Shown: positions 34,168 to 46,477 of the stretch, in pieces
How the letters are laid out: each line of letters begins with the position of its first letter
Position numbering within the stretch: position 1 is the first letter of the stretch
Origin: Blastomussa wellsi
Taxonomy: Eukaryota > Cnidaria > Anthozoa > Scleractinia > Plerogyridae
Assembly (NCBI GenBank): GCA_947652115.1
Contig: OX393565.1
Location: forward strand, 14,528,457-14,592,456
Direction of reading: 5' to 3'
DNA: 64,000 nt
Position numbers and translations under genes: made by a program
The notes under the pieces: generated by a model
What the model was told of the DNA's origin: nothing
Database searches by the model: none
Seen by the model: only the letters and a program-made list of their open reading frames with translations

Positions 34168-35398
34168 GGTGGTCTTCCACTCAAATAAAACAATAACAAT
34201 ATTTTTATTACTGCAGAATTAGGTCTTAATCTCCTGGCTCCGCAGGTAGCAACGGTAATCGAGGCGGGCCAGGATAATCAGGGAAAAAAGAGAAAGCAAT
34301 TGCGTAATAACTGAATTCGAAAACAGAATAAATCTACAGAAACAGCTATGTAATTAATTGAGGTTGGCAAGGTAGTAGGTTATGAGAGAAAGATAAATAT
34401 GAAGTTTCCCACCAAAAAAAAAATATTAACTAGAACAATTGAAATCTCTAAACATTTGTGAAACTTATTTTCAACTGATTTTGCTCTAATTCCGCGTTTA
34501 TTTATGTTTAACGTAAGAAATCAGCACATTGGTAACTGTATTATAGCATTGCAACGCCCATAGCAACAATTGTTTACAAGGAAAGAAGTGCCTACAAAGT
34601 GGATACAATTCAACGTAGTTCAGTTATACTTACCTGGAAAGCTCTACCGTCTTTTAGAATGAGAGATCTGCAATCATTGTACTGAACGTCCCTTTAATTT
34701 CTATTTTACACGCCTATTATGCTTGCCTACCATTTCAATGCATGGTGTCTATTTGGGTCGTGCATGCAGCATTTATGTAGCTCCTTGCAATTCAATCCCC
34801 TCTCGCTACCAATGTCCTCACCCCCCCCCCCCCCCCCCCCCTTCTTTACACGGTTAATTTTGGCTCTTAAGGCATAAGTAAAACGCTTCATTTCTCAAAT
34901 AGCAAAAAACGTCAGATCACCAATATCTCAAAAATAATATCTTCCCCCGGTTTTAACCAGATGTTCTCAAATTTGCAGGGTTGGTAAAGAACACATTTCT
35001 CTATGCTCTGAATTTAAAACATGTCCGATGTTTCAAATTCCTGCTCAACTATTTGGTTAATATTAACTAATATTAGTTAAAATTTTCAATTTTTTCTCAT
35101 TTTAAAGAAACAATTACTCAATACTCTGTTTTTTTAGGTTCAGAGCACGGATAACTTACTGAGGAATAGAATAGACTTAACTCCATGCTTCTCGAGCCAT
35201 CCATTCGTGAATTATCGTTTTTGAGATGAAAGCCCCTTTAAGAGTTTAGGGGTTAATTATTCATTAACTAGATTGGCACGTGACCCGAAAAAGCCCATTT
35301 TTGAAGTCAGGCTGTGAAGTCCTTTAACTTGGTACCAAAACTGTCCCAGAAAGTTTTTTTTATAAAAAAAAAAGTCATTTTTTGTGTGGGAGACCACC
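34168..35398. mobile_element. Non-autonomous TTAA-flanked DNA transposon
   Basis: 1231 bp with 13-bp terminal inverted repeats GGTGGTCTTCCAC / GTGGGAGACCACC (one mismatch), flanked by TTAA on both sides (34164-34167 and 35399-35402). TTAA target duplication is the piggyBac habit. No transposase is encoded. It contains a 21-base C run (34821-34841). It interrupts the C-terminal codons of the LINE. Confidence 0.8.
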
Positions 35399-35412
35399 TT
35401 AAGTACTTATAA

Positions 35413-36600
35413 TGCATAATGCTGGCGTGGTATCATTATCTTAAATATTGTTTTCGTTCCAAACAAATTTGGTATTATCATTAACTGGTACGGATTTTTA
35501 TTCAGCTGGTTTAGTTTCAGACACTATTCTGAGTGTTTTTTTTTTGCCTAACTTAGTTTACTTAATTGTTTTTATGCTGTTTTATAAGCTGAATTCACCT
35601 CGCGTAGTTTCATGCGTGAATATCAAAGCGAAAATTACATTTAACTTTTCTTGCCCGGCTATACTATCAACAGCAGTGGGCTTTATTTTCATGACTACAA
35701 GGATTTATTACAGTATTACAAAAGCTTCTTTAACAAGTATTAATTAATTTGTTAATTAATTAATCAATCAGTCAATTAATTAATATCGCTAGACGTAGCA
35801 ATCATTGCTTATCATGAACTATTCAAGTTTTCAACAACAACAACAACATTTAAGATTTTTTACAAACATTACTTGCACCCGCAAATAGTTACAAAGCTAA
35901 TCAATGTGGCGGCAAGAATTTAGATAAAAATTAATTACAATTGAAAATAAAGCATAGCAAGCTAAGAGTACAATAAATGAACATACACACATAAAAATAT
36001 ATAAAATGATAATAGCAAAAAGTAATAAAAATCTGAAGGCAGTTACTGATTACTTGAAAATGCAGAGTAAGTCAATTTAGAAAAGTGGCGTATCACTTGG
36101 GAGATTTCAATATTTATTATATTTTATTTAAGTACAGTGAAAAAGAAATGGAAAGGGCGAAGATATAGTGAACTAATTATATGCCCTTTTATTAAGTACG
36201 TTTATTTTAGGATAAAAAGAAAACATAGAGAGGAAAGACTTCAATATAGCCATTTTCACATTGTAATAAATTCAAGAATAATTTATTTATTTTATTACGA
36301 AATTTTGATTTATTTAGTGATGTAACTGAATGTGGGATTGAGTTCCAGCTTTACACACCAATTCTTGTGAATGATTTTTTTCATTTTCAAAAGCACTTGT
36401 TAAAGGACGATCTAGTGTTATAGTTATGTATTTTATTGATTTTGGTAAATTGGTTATAAGAAGGTTTATTAGGGCTACTTGAACTATACTTCCGTGTGGA
36501 CATCATACATAAAATAACTCGGCACTTAATTGAAGAAAGAGAATTCGGTGACAAAGATCGTTTATGAAACAAGAGGGAGCAAAGTTTCCCATTTTTCGTA
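35413..36600. other. Non-coding DNA
   Basis: A short TTAAT/CAAT-rich stretch (about 35745-35785) and (CAA)n at about 35838-35850. The latter may be the tail of the minus-strand LINE remnant that follows, since the zinc-finger end of that LINE lies upstream of it on the minus strand. Confidence 0.4.
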
Positions 36601-36910
36601 ATGATGGAATAATTTGTTTTTATCTCTCACAATAGTCTCGGAGACAAGGGCTTGTTACTATGCTTACAGAAATAGTGTAGATATTTGCCTTACAATATTA
36701 TATAGTTGGGCAAACATTTGAAATTTTTTGTAAATTAAAAATATCTGTTATTTCAAAGTACTTAGTTATGTTTAAAAAGGCTTTGAATAACGATACAATT
36801 TCTTCTCAGAAGGCTTCGACTCGTGGGCAGTAAAAGAGAAAGTGTTCTATGGTTTCTGTGTCCGCCTGGCACAAGTAACAGAGAGGAGATGGGACTGTTT
36901 TACAATTGTA
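36600..36910 (-). pseudogene. LINE C-terminal zinc-binding remnant (L1/Tx1-like)
   Basis: Translating the minus strand from about 36910 gives PSPLCYLCQADTETIEHF, then FYCPRVEAF and a stop. This is the C-x2-C ... H-x-x-x-x-C motif at the C-terminus of L1/Tx1-type LINE proteins, followed by decayed text to about 36600. The reverse transcriptase proper is not present upstream. Confidence 0.6.
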
Positions 36911-37674
36911 GATTATAACATAGCGCGCGCGCTGGCCCTATCTAATTCCTATTGAGCCATCATGAACAAAATCTATATATACGCACGGCCGTGCTCAATA
37001 AAATGACGTGTGCAATTGCATTTGAAGCAGCTGAGGAATTGTGTCTTCGCGAGGCCCGTTTGTTTATTTTTGATCAAGATTTAGGTCAGGTAAGTCAATG
37101 TTGATCAAAATTTTCTTCATTCGAACAAATAGGAGCCGTCTCTGAAAACTCTAAACTCGCTTTTTAGCTTTGATTTCATCGATCATTTCAATTCGCCGTC
37201 CGATTTCGTCGCTGTTTTTTGTTTAGTTTTCTTCGTAAAACCATTTTCATCGCGTGTATTGTCAATCTATCAATGAAATAATTCAACCAAATTCAAAGCT
37301 AACCTTTGAACCGTTTAGAACTGAAATAGAAAACTTGGAAAATTAATGCTGGCGCTAAATCAACTGAATCAATCCCGGCGATGAAAATATAATTTTCAAC
37401 GTGCGGTCGCTTGTTGTTGTTCCTGTTTTTGAGTTCTTCGTAAAATTGCTTTTTTATTGCGTTCATTGTCAACCTATCAATGAAAGTCGTACAAACAAAG
37501 TCTAAGCTATTTTCTTAAACCTATATAAAACTCTAAAGACTCTCTAAAAGGATGCCTAAATACCAACGCTTTCATCACGACCAATAAAATTTTTCAATTC
37601 GTGGTCTGTTGCTGTTGTTGTTTTCAATCCTTTCACTTTTATTTTTTTCAAACCACTAATCAACTATGTTATAA
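36911..37674. other. Non-coding DNA
   Basis: No gene recognised. Two similar stretches with GCTGTTTTTTG/GTTGTTGTTCCTG and 'CTATCAATGAAA' phrases (about 37180-37280 and 37400-37490) suggest an old diverged duplication. Confidence 0.4.
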
Positions 37675-37842
37675 AAGAATTGGTTCATGCTTTTAGCTGC
37701 ACTTGGGAAGTTTGGAGAGCACGAAAGAAGCTACAGTTGCTCTCGGCTATCGCCTCGGGCAACTCTTACGCTTCTTTCGTGCTCTCCAAACTCCAAACTC
37801 TCATAACTCGATATACGCACGCTAAGCATGAACCAATTCTTA
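37675..37842. mobile_element. MITE-like fold-back element
   Basis: Inverted ends AAGAATTGGTTCATGCTT (37675-37692) and complement (37824-37842), plus an inner inverted pair GTTTGGAGAGCACGAAAGAA / its complement. About 168 bp, non-coding. Confidence 0.7.
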
Positions 37843-38295
37843 TGTATATCCCTGGTACACAAAATTCCATTTCAAATTTATAGGAATTGGATGTTCTCTG
37901 GCAATACGAAAGAAAATTAAGCGTAATACACGTTTTTATAAATTTAATAATCGATTTAGATGTGTTTTTTGCACAATAGCCTAGCTCTGTTATTCAATAA
38001 TTTAAATAGGGAAATGTTAAGGTATAATACATTCTAAGCAGAAGGCGAAATGGGATATAATGTCTCAGTTCCGCAATAATTCCGATTGGTTAGCTAATTT
38101 TATGACAGATGAAATCAATGTGAATTTTCTCCTTGAAATAAGGTATCTATCTGTCATTATTCCGAGGTATTTAATAGAAATTTTCAATTGCAGAAGTTTT
38201 GATTTCGTATGTAGAATTGTAACCAGTTTGTCTCTGAGTTCAAAGCATGTCGAGATGACCGAAACGGTGATGGCTAAAAGGGATAGCCGAGAGGG

Positions 38296-38436
38296 ACGTT
38301 TCTAATCATGAACAGATTGAGCTGTTTTACACGAAGCGTAGAATCGTTGGAGCCTCGGTAGCCCCTGAAAGGGCTTAGGCTCCAACGATTCCACACTTCG
38401 TATAAGACAACTCAGTCTGTTCGCGGTTAGAAACGT
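38296..38436. mobile_element. MITE-like hairpin element
   Basis: Ends ACGTTTCTAATCATGAACAG and near complement at 38417-38436; inner perfect pair around GAATCGTTGGAGCC. 141 bp, foldable over nearly its full length. Non-coding. Confidence 0.7.
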
Positions 38437-38558
38437 AATTGAATGTTTACACAACAATCATTAGAATTCATAAGATGTGACAATAAAGGCTCATGTGAAA
38501 GTGGTTGTAGATATGGGATTTAGATTGTATTTTAGTTAAGCAATAAGCTCATAAACCA

Positions 38559-38660
38559 CGCGGGATGTTGGCAGAACACGAGAAGAATTTGTAAATCACG
38601 AGCCGCGGGCGAGTGATTTACAGAAGACTCGCGATTTTTCCTTGAGTTTACTGGCACAAT
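38559..38660. repeat. Dispersed repeat with inner palindrome, second copy of 8557-8602
   Basis: CGCGGGATGTTGG and AGAACACGAG are shared with 8557-8582. Here it continues into a near-perfect 31-bp palindrome GTAAATCAC...GTGATTTAC (38591-38621), not preserved in the first copy. Confidence 0.6.
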
Positions 38661-39891
38661 AAACCATAGCTAATTGACCGTTCAGAGCGCGCGCATTGAT
38701 TTGGTTATTATATAAAAAAGAACAAGTCTCTTTAATATAAGAGAATAGTCAGGGAGGGATTTTGTCGTATCTTCTTGTTTCAATCCGAAGTTTGTGACTG
38801 CTAAGCATCAATTTTATTTAGGTTTCCCTAGAAGGGTGTTTCCTTGTTAGGCAAAGGGCAATAAGGGAAAAGGCAAAAGGCAAAAGGGCTATAATTCGTT
38901 TTGATTGTGCAATAAAAGCTAAGCTTTTGTGAGTGTTCAAGAGTTTGGGTCCAATATGAGATATATTTCTTTTCATGATATAAAACTATTTTGACCGTTA
39001 TAATAACGTTCAATGGATATCTTCAAAGTTTGTTTAACTATGGAATTTTCATTACTTTCTTGGAGGTATTTTAGATAATTAAATTTATTCCAAGAGGGCA
39101 CGGTAACGAATCCTGCAATCTGATTGGTTCTTAGCGCGGTCCCGATTTTCCTGTACGCAATTGGTGCGAAAATCTTGCGGCGAGACAAAGAAACTCATGA
39201 CAGTTTTACGCTCAAAAAATCAATACAGTTGCTCACCAACTGTAACCGAAAGGAAAAATTAGCAGTGGAATTAAAGGCCTTGAAGTTCTCCAAAAGGCGA
39301 GAATTCATTTTATTTATTTACAACCCAATTACGGCCGTTGTTTGTCATTCGCACTGATTTTCATGCCAATTGTGATTAACTGCAAGTCGCCGGTCAGTAT
39401 TTAAAACGCCATGTTTCTGTGCTACTTTTTGCCAGAAGAGAACTTCATTTTCTACCACTCAAGAAGAGGAGATGCCATAATAAACAAAAGTGAAATCAAT
39501 TCTCGCAGTATATTTTGCCGTACGCTCGAGTACACAGGTATTTTTAAGTGCTTTTCATTCATGGAAGGAGGCTTAAAGAATGGCGACACAAGCAATCGAT
39601 TTTTAGTTCAAAGTAAGCTTATTTCCATGGACTTGTTTTCTTCCAGTTTTTATAATCTGTTTTGGTGCTACATTTGTGCTTTTTAATTCTTTTCTTCCTT
39701 TCAGTTATTGATAAACGGTGTGTATGGTTCATTGTAGCAAAGTCATCTTCTTAGGGAGTGTAAAGTGCAAACTGAGCAAACAAAATGATTTTCCACGATC
39801 AGCTCAACTGGATGCGCGCGTAAACAAAGATTTTCATAAACACTTTATGATTTCTCACTCCAAAAAATTAAAGTAGGAAAAAATAAATAAC

Positions 39892-39986
39892 TTATTTGCC
39901 GGCTAAGGGTCCGTGCGGCCTAGGGCAGCATTTTCAAGACCTTGCTCACAGTTTTTCACTATACGGACCTCCTAGCCGGCAAATAA
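39892..39986. mobile_element. Short MITE, 95 bp
   Basis: Inverted ends TTATTTGCCGGCTAAG / CTAGCCGGCAAATAA with an inner GGTCCGT / ACGGACC pair. Non-coding. Confidence 0.7.
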
Positions 39987-40273
39987 CATTTCTTTTTATT
40001 AATGCCCATGATCAAAGGAATTTTCCAGTCTCGACTCTGCATACAATATTGGATGCCTTATTACGAACTTCTAAATGGCGTTTACAGAATTATAAAGAAG
40101 TTTGATCGTGTGAGTACATCAGCTAAACCTCGGGCGGTGGGGAATTGGGTGCGTCTTTGCAGACAATGTTATCTTGGTGTGCGACCTAGGAACTCGGCGA
40201 AAACGCGTGCGGGGTAGTAATGGGAACAATCCTTGGCTAACCTACTGATTTGTCCATAGGTCTCTGTTGTGGA

Positions 40274-41341
40274 ATGACGTCCAACCATTCAAACAGTACC
40301 AACTCTAGCAGTCCCACTGTGGTCTATTCAGGTTCTCCGCCTCCTTTTATCACCTTACAGTACCTGGTAATATGGTGTGTGGCGTACCTGATTATTGCCA
40401 CTTTCGCTATATGCGGAAATGTGCTCATCATTTTGGTGTTTTCAAAAAAACGGAATTTAAGGACAAGGACTAATTATTTTGTGATCGGCCTGGCACTAGG
40501 TGATATTTTGGTGGGCACCGCTACGATTCCCCTGTATGTAACTCTGCTTATTCTACTGTTCAATCAAGACTATAAGGCAGCAACTCTTGTACAGACAATA
40601 TTCAGCCCTATGGATATTCTCTCAGGAATGCTGTCCATACTCCAATTGATGACAATCAGTCTGGAGCGTGTGTATGCCATCGCCTTTCCTTTGCGTCACC
40701 GTACCACATCAGCCCGTTCTAACTTCGTAATATTGGCGACCGTGTGGTTAACGGCCGCTGGCATTGCCTCTCTAAACTTCTTCATACCCAAAGGCCCCGA
40801 ATGGAAGGGCACGTTCCTTATATATTCAACACTTGGATTTTTTATACCTTTCTCTGTTATTTTCTTCGCTTACATGTCAATTTGGGTAATCATTAAACAT
40901 AGAACAAAGATACCGCGCAATAGAGCTCGTGCAGTTAAAAGAGAAAGTCGTACAGCGCTGACCATATTTGCACTTATCCTTCTCTTCCTTGTCACATGGC
41001 TGCCTTTTTTCAGTCTTAACTTAGTGCTGTTTTCGTGCTCAAGGTGTGTGGCTGCAGTACCGTTTCAAGTTGTTCTTTTCTTCAAAGCGCTGCATTATAG
41101 CGGATCAGCTCTAAACCCTGTGGTGTATTCAGCACGCATGCCCGAGTTTCGGCGACCAATCACCATTCTTCTCAAAGAAAGAAGATTTACAGCATCTTTC
41201 TATCGCAATTCGACAGAGAGGTACACGTCTAGGAGAACAAGTTCTAGGCGTCAAGATGTTGAATTATCTGACATTACTGATCAGAAATACAGTGGTAGTG
41301 GTAGTGGCAATGATTCAGAAAAGACTGCGATTGTGGGATGA
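40274..41341 (+). CDS. Class A (rhodopsin-family) GPCR 1
   Basis: 355 codons from ATG 40274 to TGA 41339-41341, complete in one exon. Seven hydrophobic segments with family marks: N49 in TM1, LALGD (D77) in TM2, ERV at 131-133 replacing DRY after TM3, TWLPFF (242-244 WLP) in TM6 and NPVVY at 281-285 in TM7. The N-terminus has sequons (NHS, NST, NSS). The tail is Ser/Arg-rich, suited to phosphorylation. No Cys at the top of TM3 or in the very short ECL2, so the usual disulfide is absent; ECL3 has CSRC (255-258). The frame is open 8 codons upstream without ATG, and a likely splice acceptor ends at 40259, suggesting a 5' UTR intron. Ligand unknown; melanocortin/adenosine-like orphan is a guess. 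Confidence 0.88.
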   Translation: MTSNHSNSTNSSSPTVVYSGSPPPFITLQYLVIWCVAYLIIATFAICGNVLIILVFSKKRNLRTRTNYFVIGLALGDILVGTATIPLYVTLLILLFNQDYKAATLVQTIFSPMDILSGMLSILQLMTISLERVYAIAFPLRHRTTSARSNFVILATVWLTAAGIASLNFFIPKGPEWKGTFLIYSTLGFFIPFSVIFFAYMSIWVIIKHRTKIPRNRARAVKRESRTALTIFALILLFLVTWLPFFSLNLVLFSCSRCVAAVPFQVVLFFKALHYSGSALNPVVYSARMPEFRRPITILLKERRFTASFYRNSTERYTSRRTSSRRQDVELSDITDQKYSGSGSGNDSEKTAIVG

Positions 41342-42290
41342 ATTTGATATCACCTGAACGGATGCGATAAAAGTTGTTCTAGGAGGCAATATTCAATTTG
41401 GCACTAACATGCGTACGGGTATTTGCATTGCTAGCAACTTTCGGAAAGAGAACTCGAGGAATCCTGTGAGCTTCGAGGAGCTGATAATATATCCATAGAC
41501 AAAACCAATGACTATTTCGTCATCTGTCGTTTTCTTTGGCACTGCCCCACTGCTAAATTAAAACAAGGAAAGCGGCGGTTTCTGATGAAATTCGGCCGTG
41601 TAAAAGGTCGCTTAAAGTTGACTTCCAGTCCATACCGCGCAGTCTCGAGGTTTTTCATTTTTGTTTTTAATTTGTTGATACGTTACTCTTTAGTAATAGC
41701 GAAAATGAAGTTTTTGAGTCCGCCATTAAGAATTGTTTCGTTTAGAAGTGCTCGATGAGTTAAAAAGTTGGTTTGGTAAACCTTCGAGATTGTCTACTCT
41801 TTATTATTGTTTGGAAAGGGTACCGGATTTAATATTAAAGTAGATGTTAAGTTTATCCCATAATTTTCATAATTTTCATTCCTCCGTGAGTCTAACATAA
41901 ACATTACAGGCGAAGAATGGATATTTTTTTTTACTTTGCCATACGCTCGCCATACCAAGTTTTTAGTCTACCGAATTTCTTCTGCGTTTCCTGTGAGCTC
42001 AACAAGTTCTCTTGGATAACGATGTTTTTTGTATAGTAGTTCAGCCATAATTCCTATGGCAGTAAATAATGTTAGTGCCTGATTTAAGGACGTTTGCGCA
42101 AACATTTTCTACCATTGATTTTTCTCTGAAACTCTCACCACTGTAAGATAATGAGTAACTAGTACTGATGTCAGAAGTGCAAAAAAATTGGGGTCACCGA
42201 CTTCGTTTTGGAGATAACATGCCCAGAAGAATACCCTAAATCTGAAAGCTCGCGCTTCGTTAGCGGATACGGCTACAGTGTCTGTATATT
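41342..42290. other. Non-coding DNA downstream of GPCR 1
   Basis: Probably includes the 3' UTR; no other feature recognised. Confidence 0.45.
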
Positions 42291-42296
42291 TGTAAA

Positions 42297-42546
42297 GGTG
42301 GATTTCCACTGTCGCGTAATTTTCCGTACGTTAACGGTCGTAAATTTAACTGGCTTTACGTGCGTAAAATAAAACAAGAAGAAACGTATGAACGTCTCGC
42401 GTCTGCGGAAAAAGTTAAACCACGTTCAACTTCTTCCGCAGACGCGAGGCGTCCATACATTTCTTCTATTTTATCTTACGCACGTAAAGCTAGTTAAATT
42501 TACGACCGTTAACGTACGGAAAATTACGCGACAGTGGAAATCCAGC
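42297..42546. mobile_element. Fold-back element A (GGTGGATTTCCAC ends)
   Basis: 250-bp near-perfect palindrome with ends GGTGGATTTCCACTGTCGCG and complement; the right end reads CCAGC rather than CCACC. Adjacent to element B, with which it shares termini but not the core. Confidence 0.75.
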
Positions 42547-42551
42547 TTGAA

Positions 42552-42715
42552 GGTGGATTTCCACAGTCGCGTAATTTTTTACGTGCGTAAATAAAATTAT
42601 AGACGATGTATGTAAAACTTGCGTACACGTTTACGCAAGCCGTTCATACATTGTCTCTAATTTTTTTTACGCACGTAAACGCGCGTAAAAAATTACGCGA
42701 CAGTGGAAATCCACC
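42552..42715. mobile_element. Fold-back element B (GGTGGATTTCCAC ends)
   Basis: 164-bp palindrome with the same termini as element A and a different core (CGTTTACGCAAGC region). TTAA follows directly (42716-42719), as for the element at 34168-35398, whose ends begin GGTGG as well. Confidence 0.75.
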
Positions 42716-42719
42716 TTAA

Positions 42720-45180
42720 GCATAAAAATATTGGAAATAAATCTTTGAAATGAACGTATCTCTGTCAAATGTTGTTTAAATGGACCCATGAAGTGAATTT
42801 ATTCAATTGGTGTGATTCCTTGTAGAAAGAATTAGCATTTAGCGACCACATTTCCACTCAGCCGCATGATGGAAGGATTCGATGTCCTGTGGGCAGAAAA
42901 TTTTCAAACTTCCCACATTGATTTTTTGTTCATTATTTGACAATCTGCCGAGAATTGTAAATAAAATCAGTTCATGGAAAAAAAAAATAGGGGTCACCGA
43001 CCATTTAAGAGAGTAAACTACCAGCAAAGTTACGAAACGGCTTCTGGCCTTTGTTTTTTTCTGAGCGCGCGCGCTCGATGGATGACGTGGCGTGACGAAT
43101 TCCGTGCGCAGTAACGATGCGCAGAAACAATTAGCGGGAATGTCCTTAAGAGCTAACTTGCACTGGTGTTGTTCAACGCCATTAATGAACAATCCCGAAA
43201 TGATTTACACGTTATGGAAATTCCGGGTATTGATCAACAATTCATGTACACTGGTTAATAGAGAACCAAGGAAAGAGGGTCCTGAACCTTTAAAATAAAA
43301 TTCTTGTTTAACCCTATTGGTGGTTTTCACTGTCACGCTATCAAAAACTAAATTCGAAACAATTCAACTACAGAAGCTTAGAATTTCAGCGAGTGTAGAT
43401 GATAAATAAATAAAACCTCCAAGTCTCAGGCCTGCGCGGTGTCCCGTTCGCGAGTTGTTTGTCGAAACGTTCCACCCAAATTTACAAAGCTTAGTATGGA
43501 GACGCCATATTTGTGTCCTTCCGAGGGGCACAAATATGGCCGCCGTGATGCACGCGAAACCATCTGGAATTCAGTTGTGCTATAGTAGCGACTACTTTTG
43601 GCTCATGAGCTATTATACTTACACATAAACACCACTTATTGTATCTGAAATGCTCAAACATCTGAAAATTGAAAGGATAGGCTTTTTCTAAACAAAACAG
43701 TTTTGTCACGGTTCTCAGCTTGATGAGACATATGGCCGAGAACTAAAATATTCAAGATGCTCTGTTTTCAAAACGAAGGGTACCATCGAGCTGAAAATTT
43801 GCGAAAAGATATATTTTTAGGTAGCCTTACACCTTGTGGCAACGAAAATTTAGCAGGCCTAGCGAATTTTGATTTCAGAATTTTATGACGCCACGTGAAA
43901 ACCAAGAATTCAGACCGGCCTTTTTTTAACCTTCTGGGACCGGGGGGATCACCAAATTAACACAGGGTGATGTGGACAATAATTGTAGTCATTTTAGATG
44001 CTTTGTTGACATCGTGACGTAACATTACGTCATTTATCCAATTTTATTGGCTTAAAAGCTATTTAATAAATATTTCTTCACGATTCGATATATAACCGCA
44101 AAGTCTTAGCAGCAACATGTATGATAAAATTCTTGTGCATGACAATAGGTTAGTTGTCATTAGTTGTCAATAGGTTAGTTGTCATTAGCCGCCATCTTGG
44201 ATCTGCCATCTTGAATTCGCCTTTTGAATTTCTTTTTAATCGTTTATTGCATTAAATATCCTAAAAATTGAAGTTATTGGACTGTAACGCATAAATGCCT
44301 TATAAAAGAATGTTTCAAAAATGAAAATACAACACATTATTTGAAATACAAAGCAAAATGGTTTTCATTGTAAATCGTGTCCTAAATTATATTTAATTTG
44401 ATAAATTGTTGCTCAACTAAGGCTAAAAACACAAAGAACACCATAAATAAAATAATAAATTAAAACCGAAAAATGAGAATTTTGGAAAACATGGGTGTCA
44501 AAACCTGGTTGCCATGGAAACGTCAAAGTTGGTGATCACGTGATACAAGTGTCAAAATATTCCCAGAAGACTTTTAGGAAATTTCGGCAAGTTTGGTGGT
44601 GATAGCTTTAATTACCATGAAGTTATGAATCTTCAAAGTTGGCGCGGGCCTCAAAAGCCCCCCCCCCCCCCCCGCGGTCTGAATAGGGTTAAAAGGACTA
44701 AGACGTGCGCTGTCACTGGCGTCATTTAATGGTTCGTTAACTGACTCTATTTTAGTTATATAATTACTAACACAGCAGCATGACTCATCGGCCTCGTAGA
44801 ATGGTTGCTCAAGAAACAAAGATCAGTGTAGGCACGTGATGAGCGTACTGAATTTCATGGCAGTCAGAGAGTAATTTCATGGCCGTTGAAATGACAATTA
44901 ATATTGCGGCAATAGAACGCCTTAGGGGTTTCTACCCTTTATATCAAAATGGGACCTCTTCCATTTTTTAACTTCATTCATTCATTCATTTACATTTTCT
45001 CTTTCTCAGGTGGCAAAGGTCTCGATTGATCCCAGTCTTTTAAACGTGTATCTTAAAAAGTTTCGAAAGAACATGGAAACTAGTGTTCACACGTTCGTTT
45101 TGGAGTAGATTAGTCGAAAAATATATGCGGGTACTAGCTTTTGGCCATAACTTGTGAACTGATGTATTGTCGTTATGTAA
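42720..45180. other. Non-coding DNA
   Basis: A small hairpin (GCCATATTTGTG...CACAAATATGGC, 43504-43538) and a C run (44658-44673). No gene recognised. Confidence 0.45.
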
Positions 45181-45450
45181 ACCTGCTACTGCTTCTCATA
45201 GCCTTCACAACTTTAAAATATTTTGCTTGTAAAACTTGGAATTCCCTGTCAGATAACAGAAGAACTGAAACTTCACTGGTAGTCTCCTTTTATTAATGGT
45301 TATATAGATTATAGTAGTTTTACTTTATTTATTTGTTAGTTTATTTGTTTCTTTAAAACTTTTGTTTTCTAGAATATATTAGCTGTTTAGCTACTCTGTA
45401 AATTCGAGTTGAAATAAAGTTCATGTATGTATGTTTGTATCTATGTAATC
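45181..45450 (+). pseudogene. LINE 3' end remnant
   Basis: Translation near 45230 gives KTWNSLSDNRRTETSL, the usual phrase near the C-terminus of CR1/L2/Jockey-type ORF2. It is followed by a 3' UTR-like stretch with AATAAA just before an (ATGT)n-like tail (45421-45446). 5'-truncated and dead. Confidence 0.55.
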
Positions 45451-46271
45451 TTCTGAACCCCTGATATATGAGCGGAAACACCTCCTTGGTTTAATTTTAT
45501 TTTGTACAAAATAGTATTGTTTAGGAACGGATATGTCTAATAACCAAGAGCAGACAAATAAATGAAATGTTTTCCATAGCATCTGTTTACTTGATTTATT
45601 GAGTAAATAGACCCAGAATAGAGCACACATACATTAGCCAACATTGGGAAAATTAATTAACGACATCGAACTTAAAAATTGTAAAGATTTGAACTGTGAA
45701 CAACTTGCCATGAAACCCTTAATTCTTCGGTTTAATGAACGAATGTAAACCGATTTCAATTTGCCAGTGAATTAACAGCTCCTGTAATCATTGATAATTT
45801 CTAAACTGGCGAAAGTGGCGGACAGTTTACTCTGTTCGCACATGACAGTTGCGGCTGAACAAACACAATCATTTGAAAATGCAAATTGAAAAGGTATTGC
45901 AACACAAAGCACGGCTAGATGACAGCGCTTTTTTACTATGTCGTGTATTGTAAATGTATAGGCTAATAGTGACTGATTTTTCTCTTCACTAATTAATTGT
46001 TTTTTGCCTGAAAATGGTCGAGACTTCGAGAATAAATTCCATCTGAGAATGCCCAGGCTTATGAAACCCATAGTAACAATTAAGGCTCTGTTTAAGTGAA
46101 GTAAAACAGGTCTTTTTTCTCAGAAGTTGCCTTCCAAATGTTAACATATGTAGTCAGTCATCTCAAATAAGTTCACTTGACACCTCGTTAAAGAAAACTA
46201 AGTTCTGACAACTTCGAGATTTCCTTGATCTGTCACTTTGCTTGTCTTAGTTGTTTGTTCTCTGGGGTAGA
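45451..46271. other. Non-coding DNA
   Basis: No gene or repeat recognised. Confidence 0.45.
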
Positions 46272-46477
46272 AACAATAGACCTCTTTAGCTTCGTATGTA
46301 AATTGCCCATTTCAGATCATGTGATGCTCTCCAGAGAATTTGTCCTTTGTTTATCTGCAAATTATTCATCCATTTTCACGTGGATTTTTTTAAATTTGAA
46401 AGTAATAATTCCCAAGGGTAACATCACGTGGTCTGAAATGGGACAACAAACAAACGAAGCTAAAGAGGTCTATTGTT
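46272..46477. mobile_element. MITE, 206 bp
   Basis: Inverted ends AACAATAGACCTCTTTAGC / complement (46459-46477), with a second inverted pair (CCCATTTCAGA, CATCACGTGG region) inside. The 115-codon frame across it is not a recognisable protein. Confidence 0.7.

Larger units (their letters stand above)
33345..35412 (+). pseudogene. Decayed LINE reverse transcriptase, interrupted by two elements
   Basis: Fragments in changing frames give reverse transcriptase landmarks in order: GPLFFLLYV and VNDLHK (33357-33415), FADH in place of the catalytic FADD (near 33440), SLELKLNEE (to ~33510), FSLEIDKTNFVIFHPPQ (from ~33680), YVKYLGLIVDCHLNW (about 33800), ILSKLRHFVTNDILTQLYYS (to ~33930), GPSIWNNFG (about 34080) and the C-terminal INKHFL. 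The last codons are split by the TTAA element and resume at 35403 up to a TAA. A TA-flanked MITE sits at 33517-33668. Multiple stops and frameshifts make this dead. Clade probably CR1/L2/Jockey-like by motif style. Confidence 0.75.

Noticed and set aside
34821..34841. Long C run as a functional G-quadruplex site
   Set aside because: Homopolymer length is unreliable in assemblies and it lies inside a transposon with no other regulatory sign.
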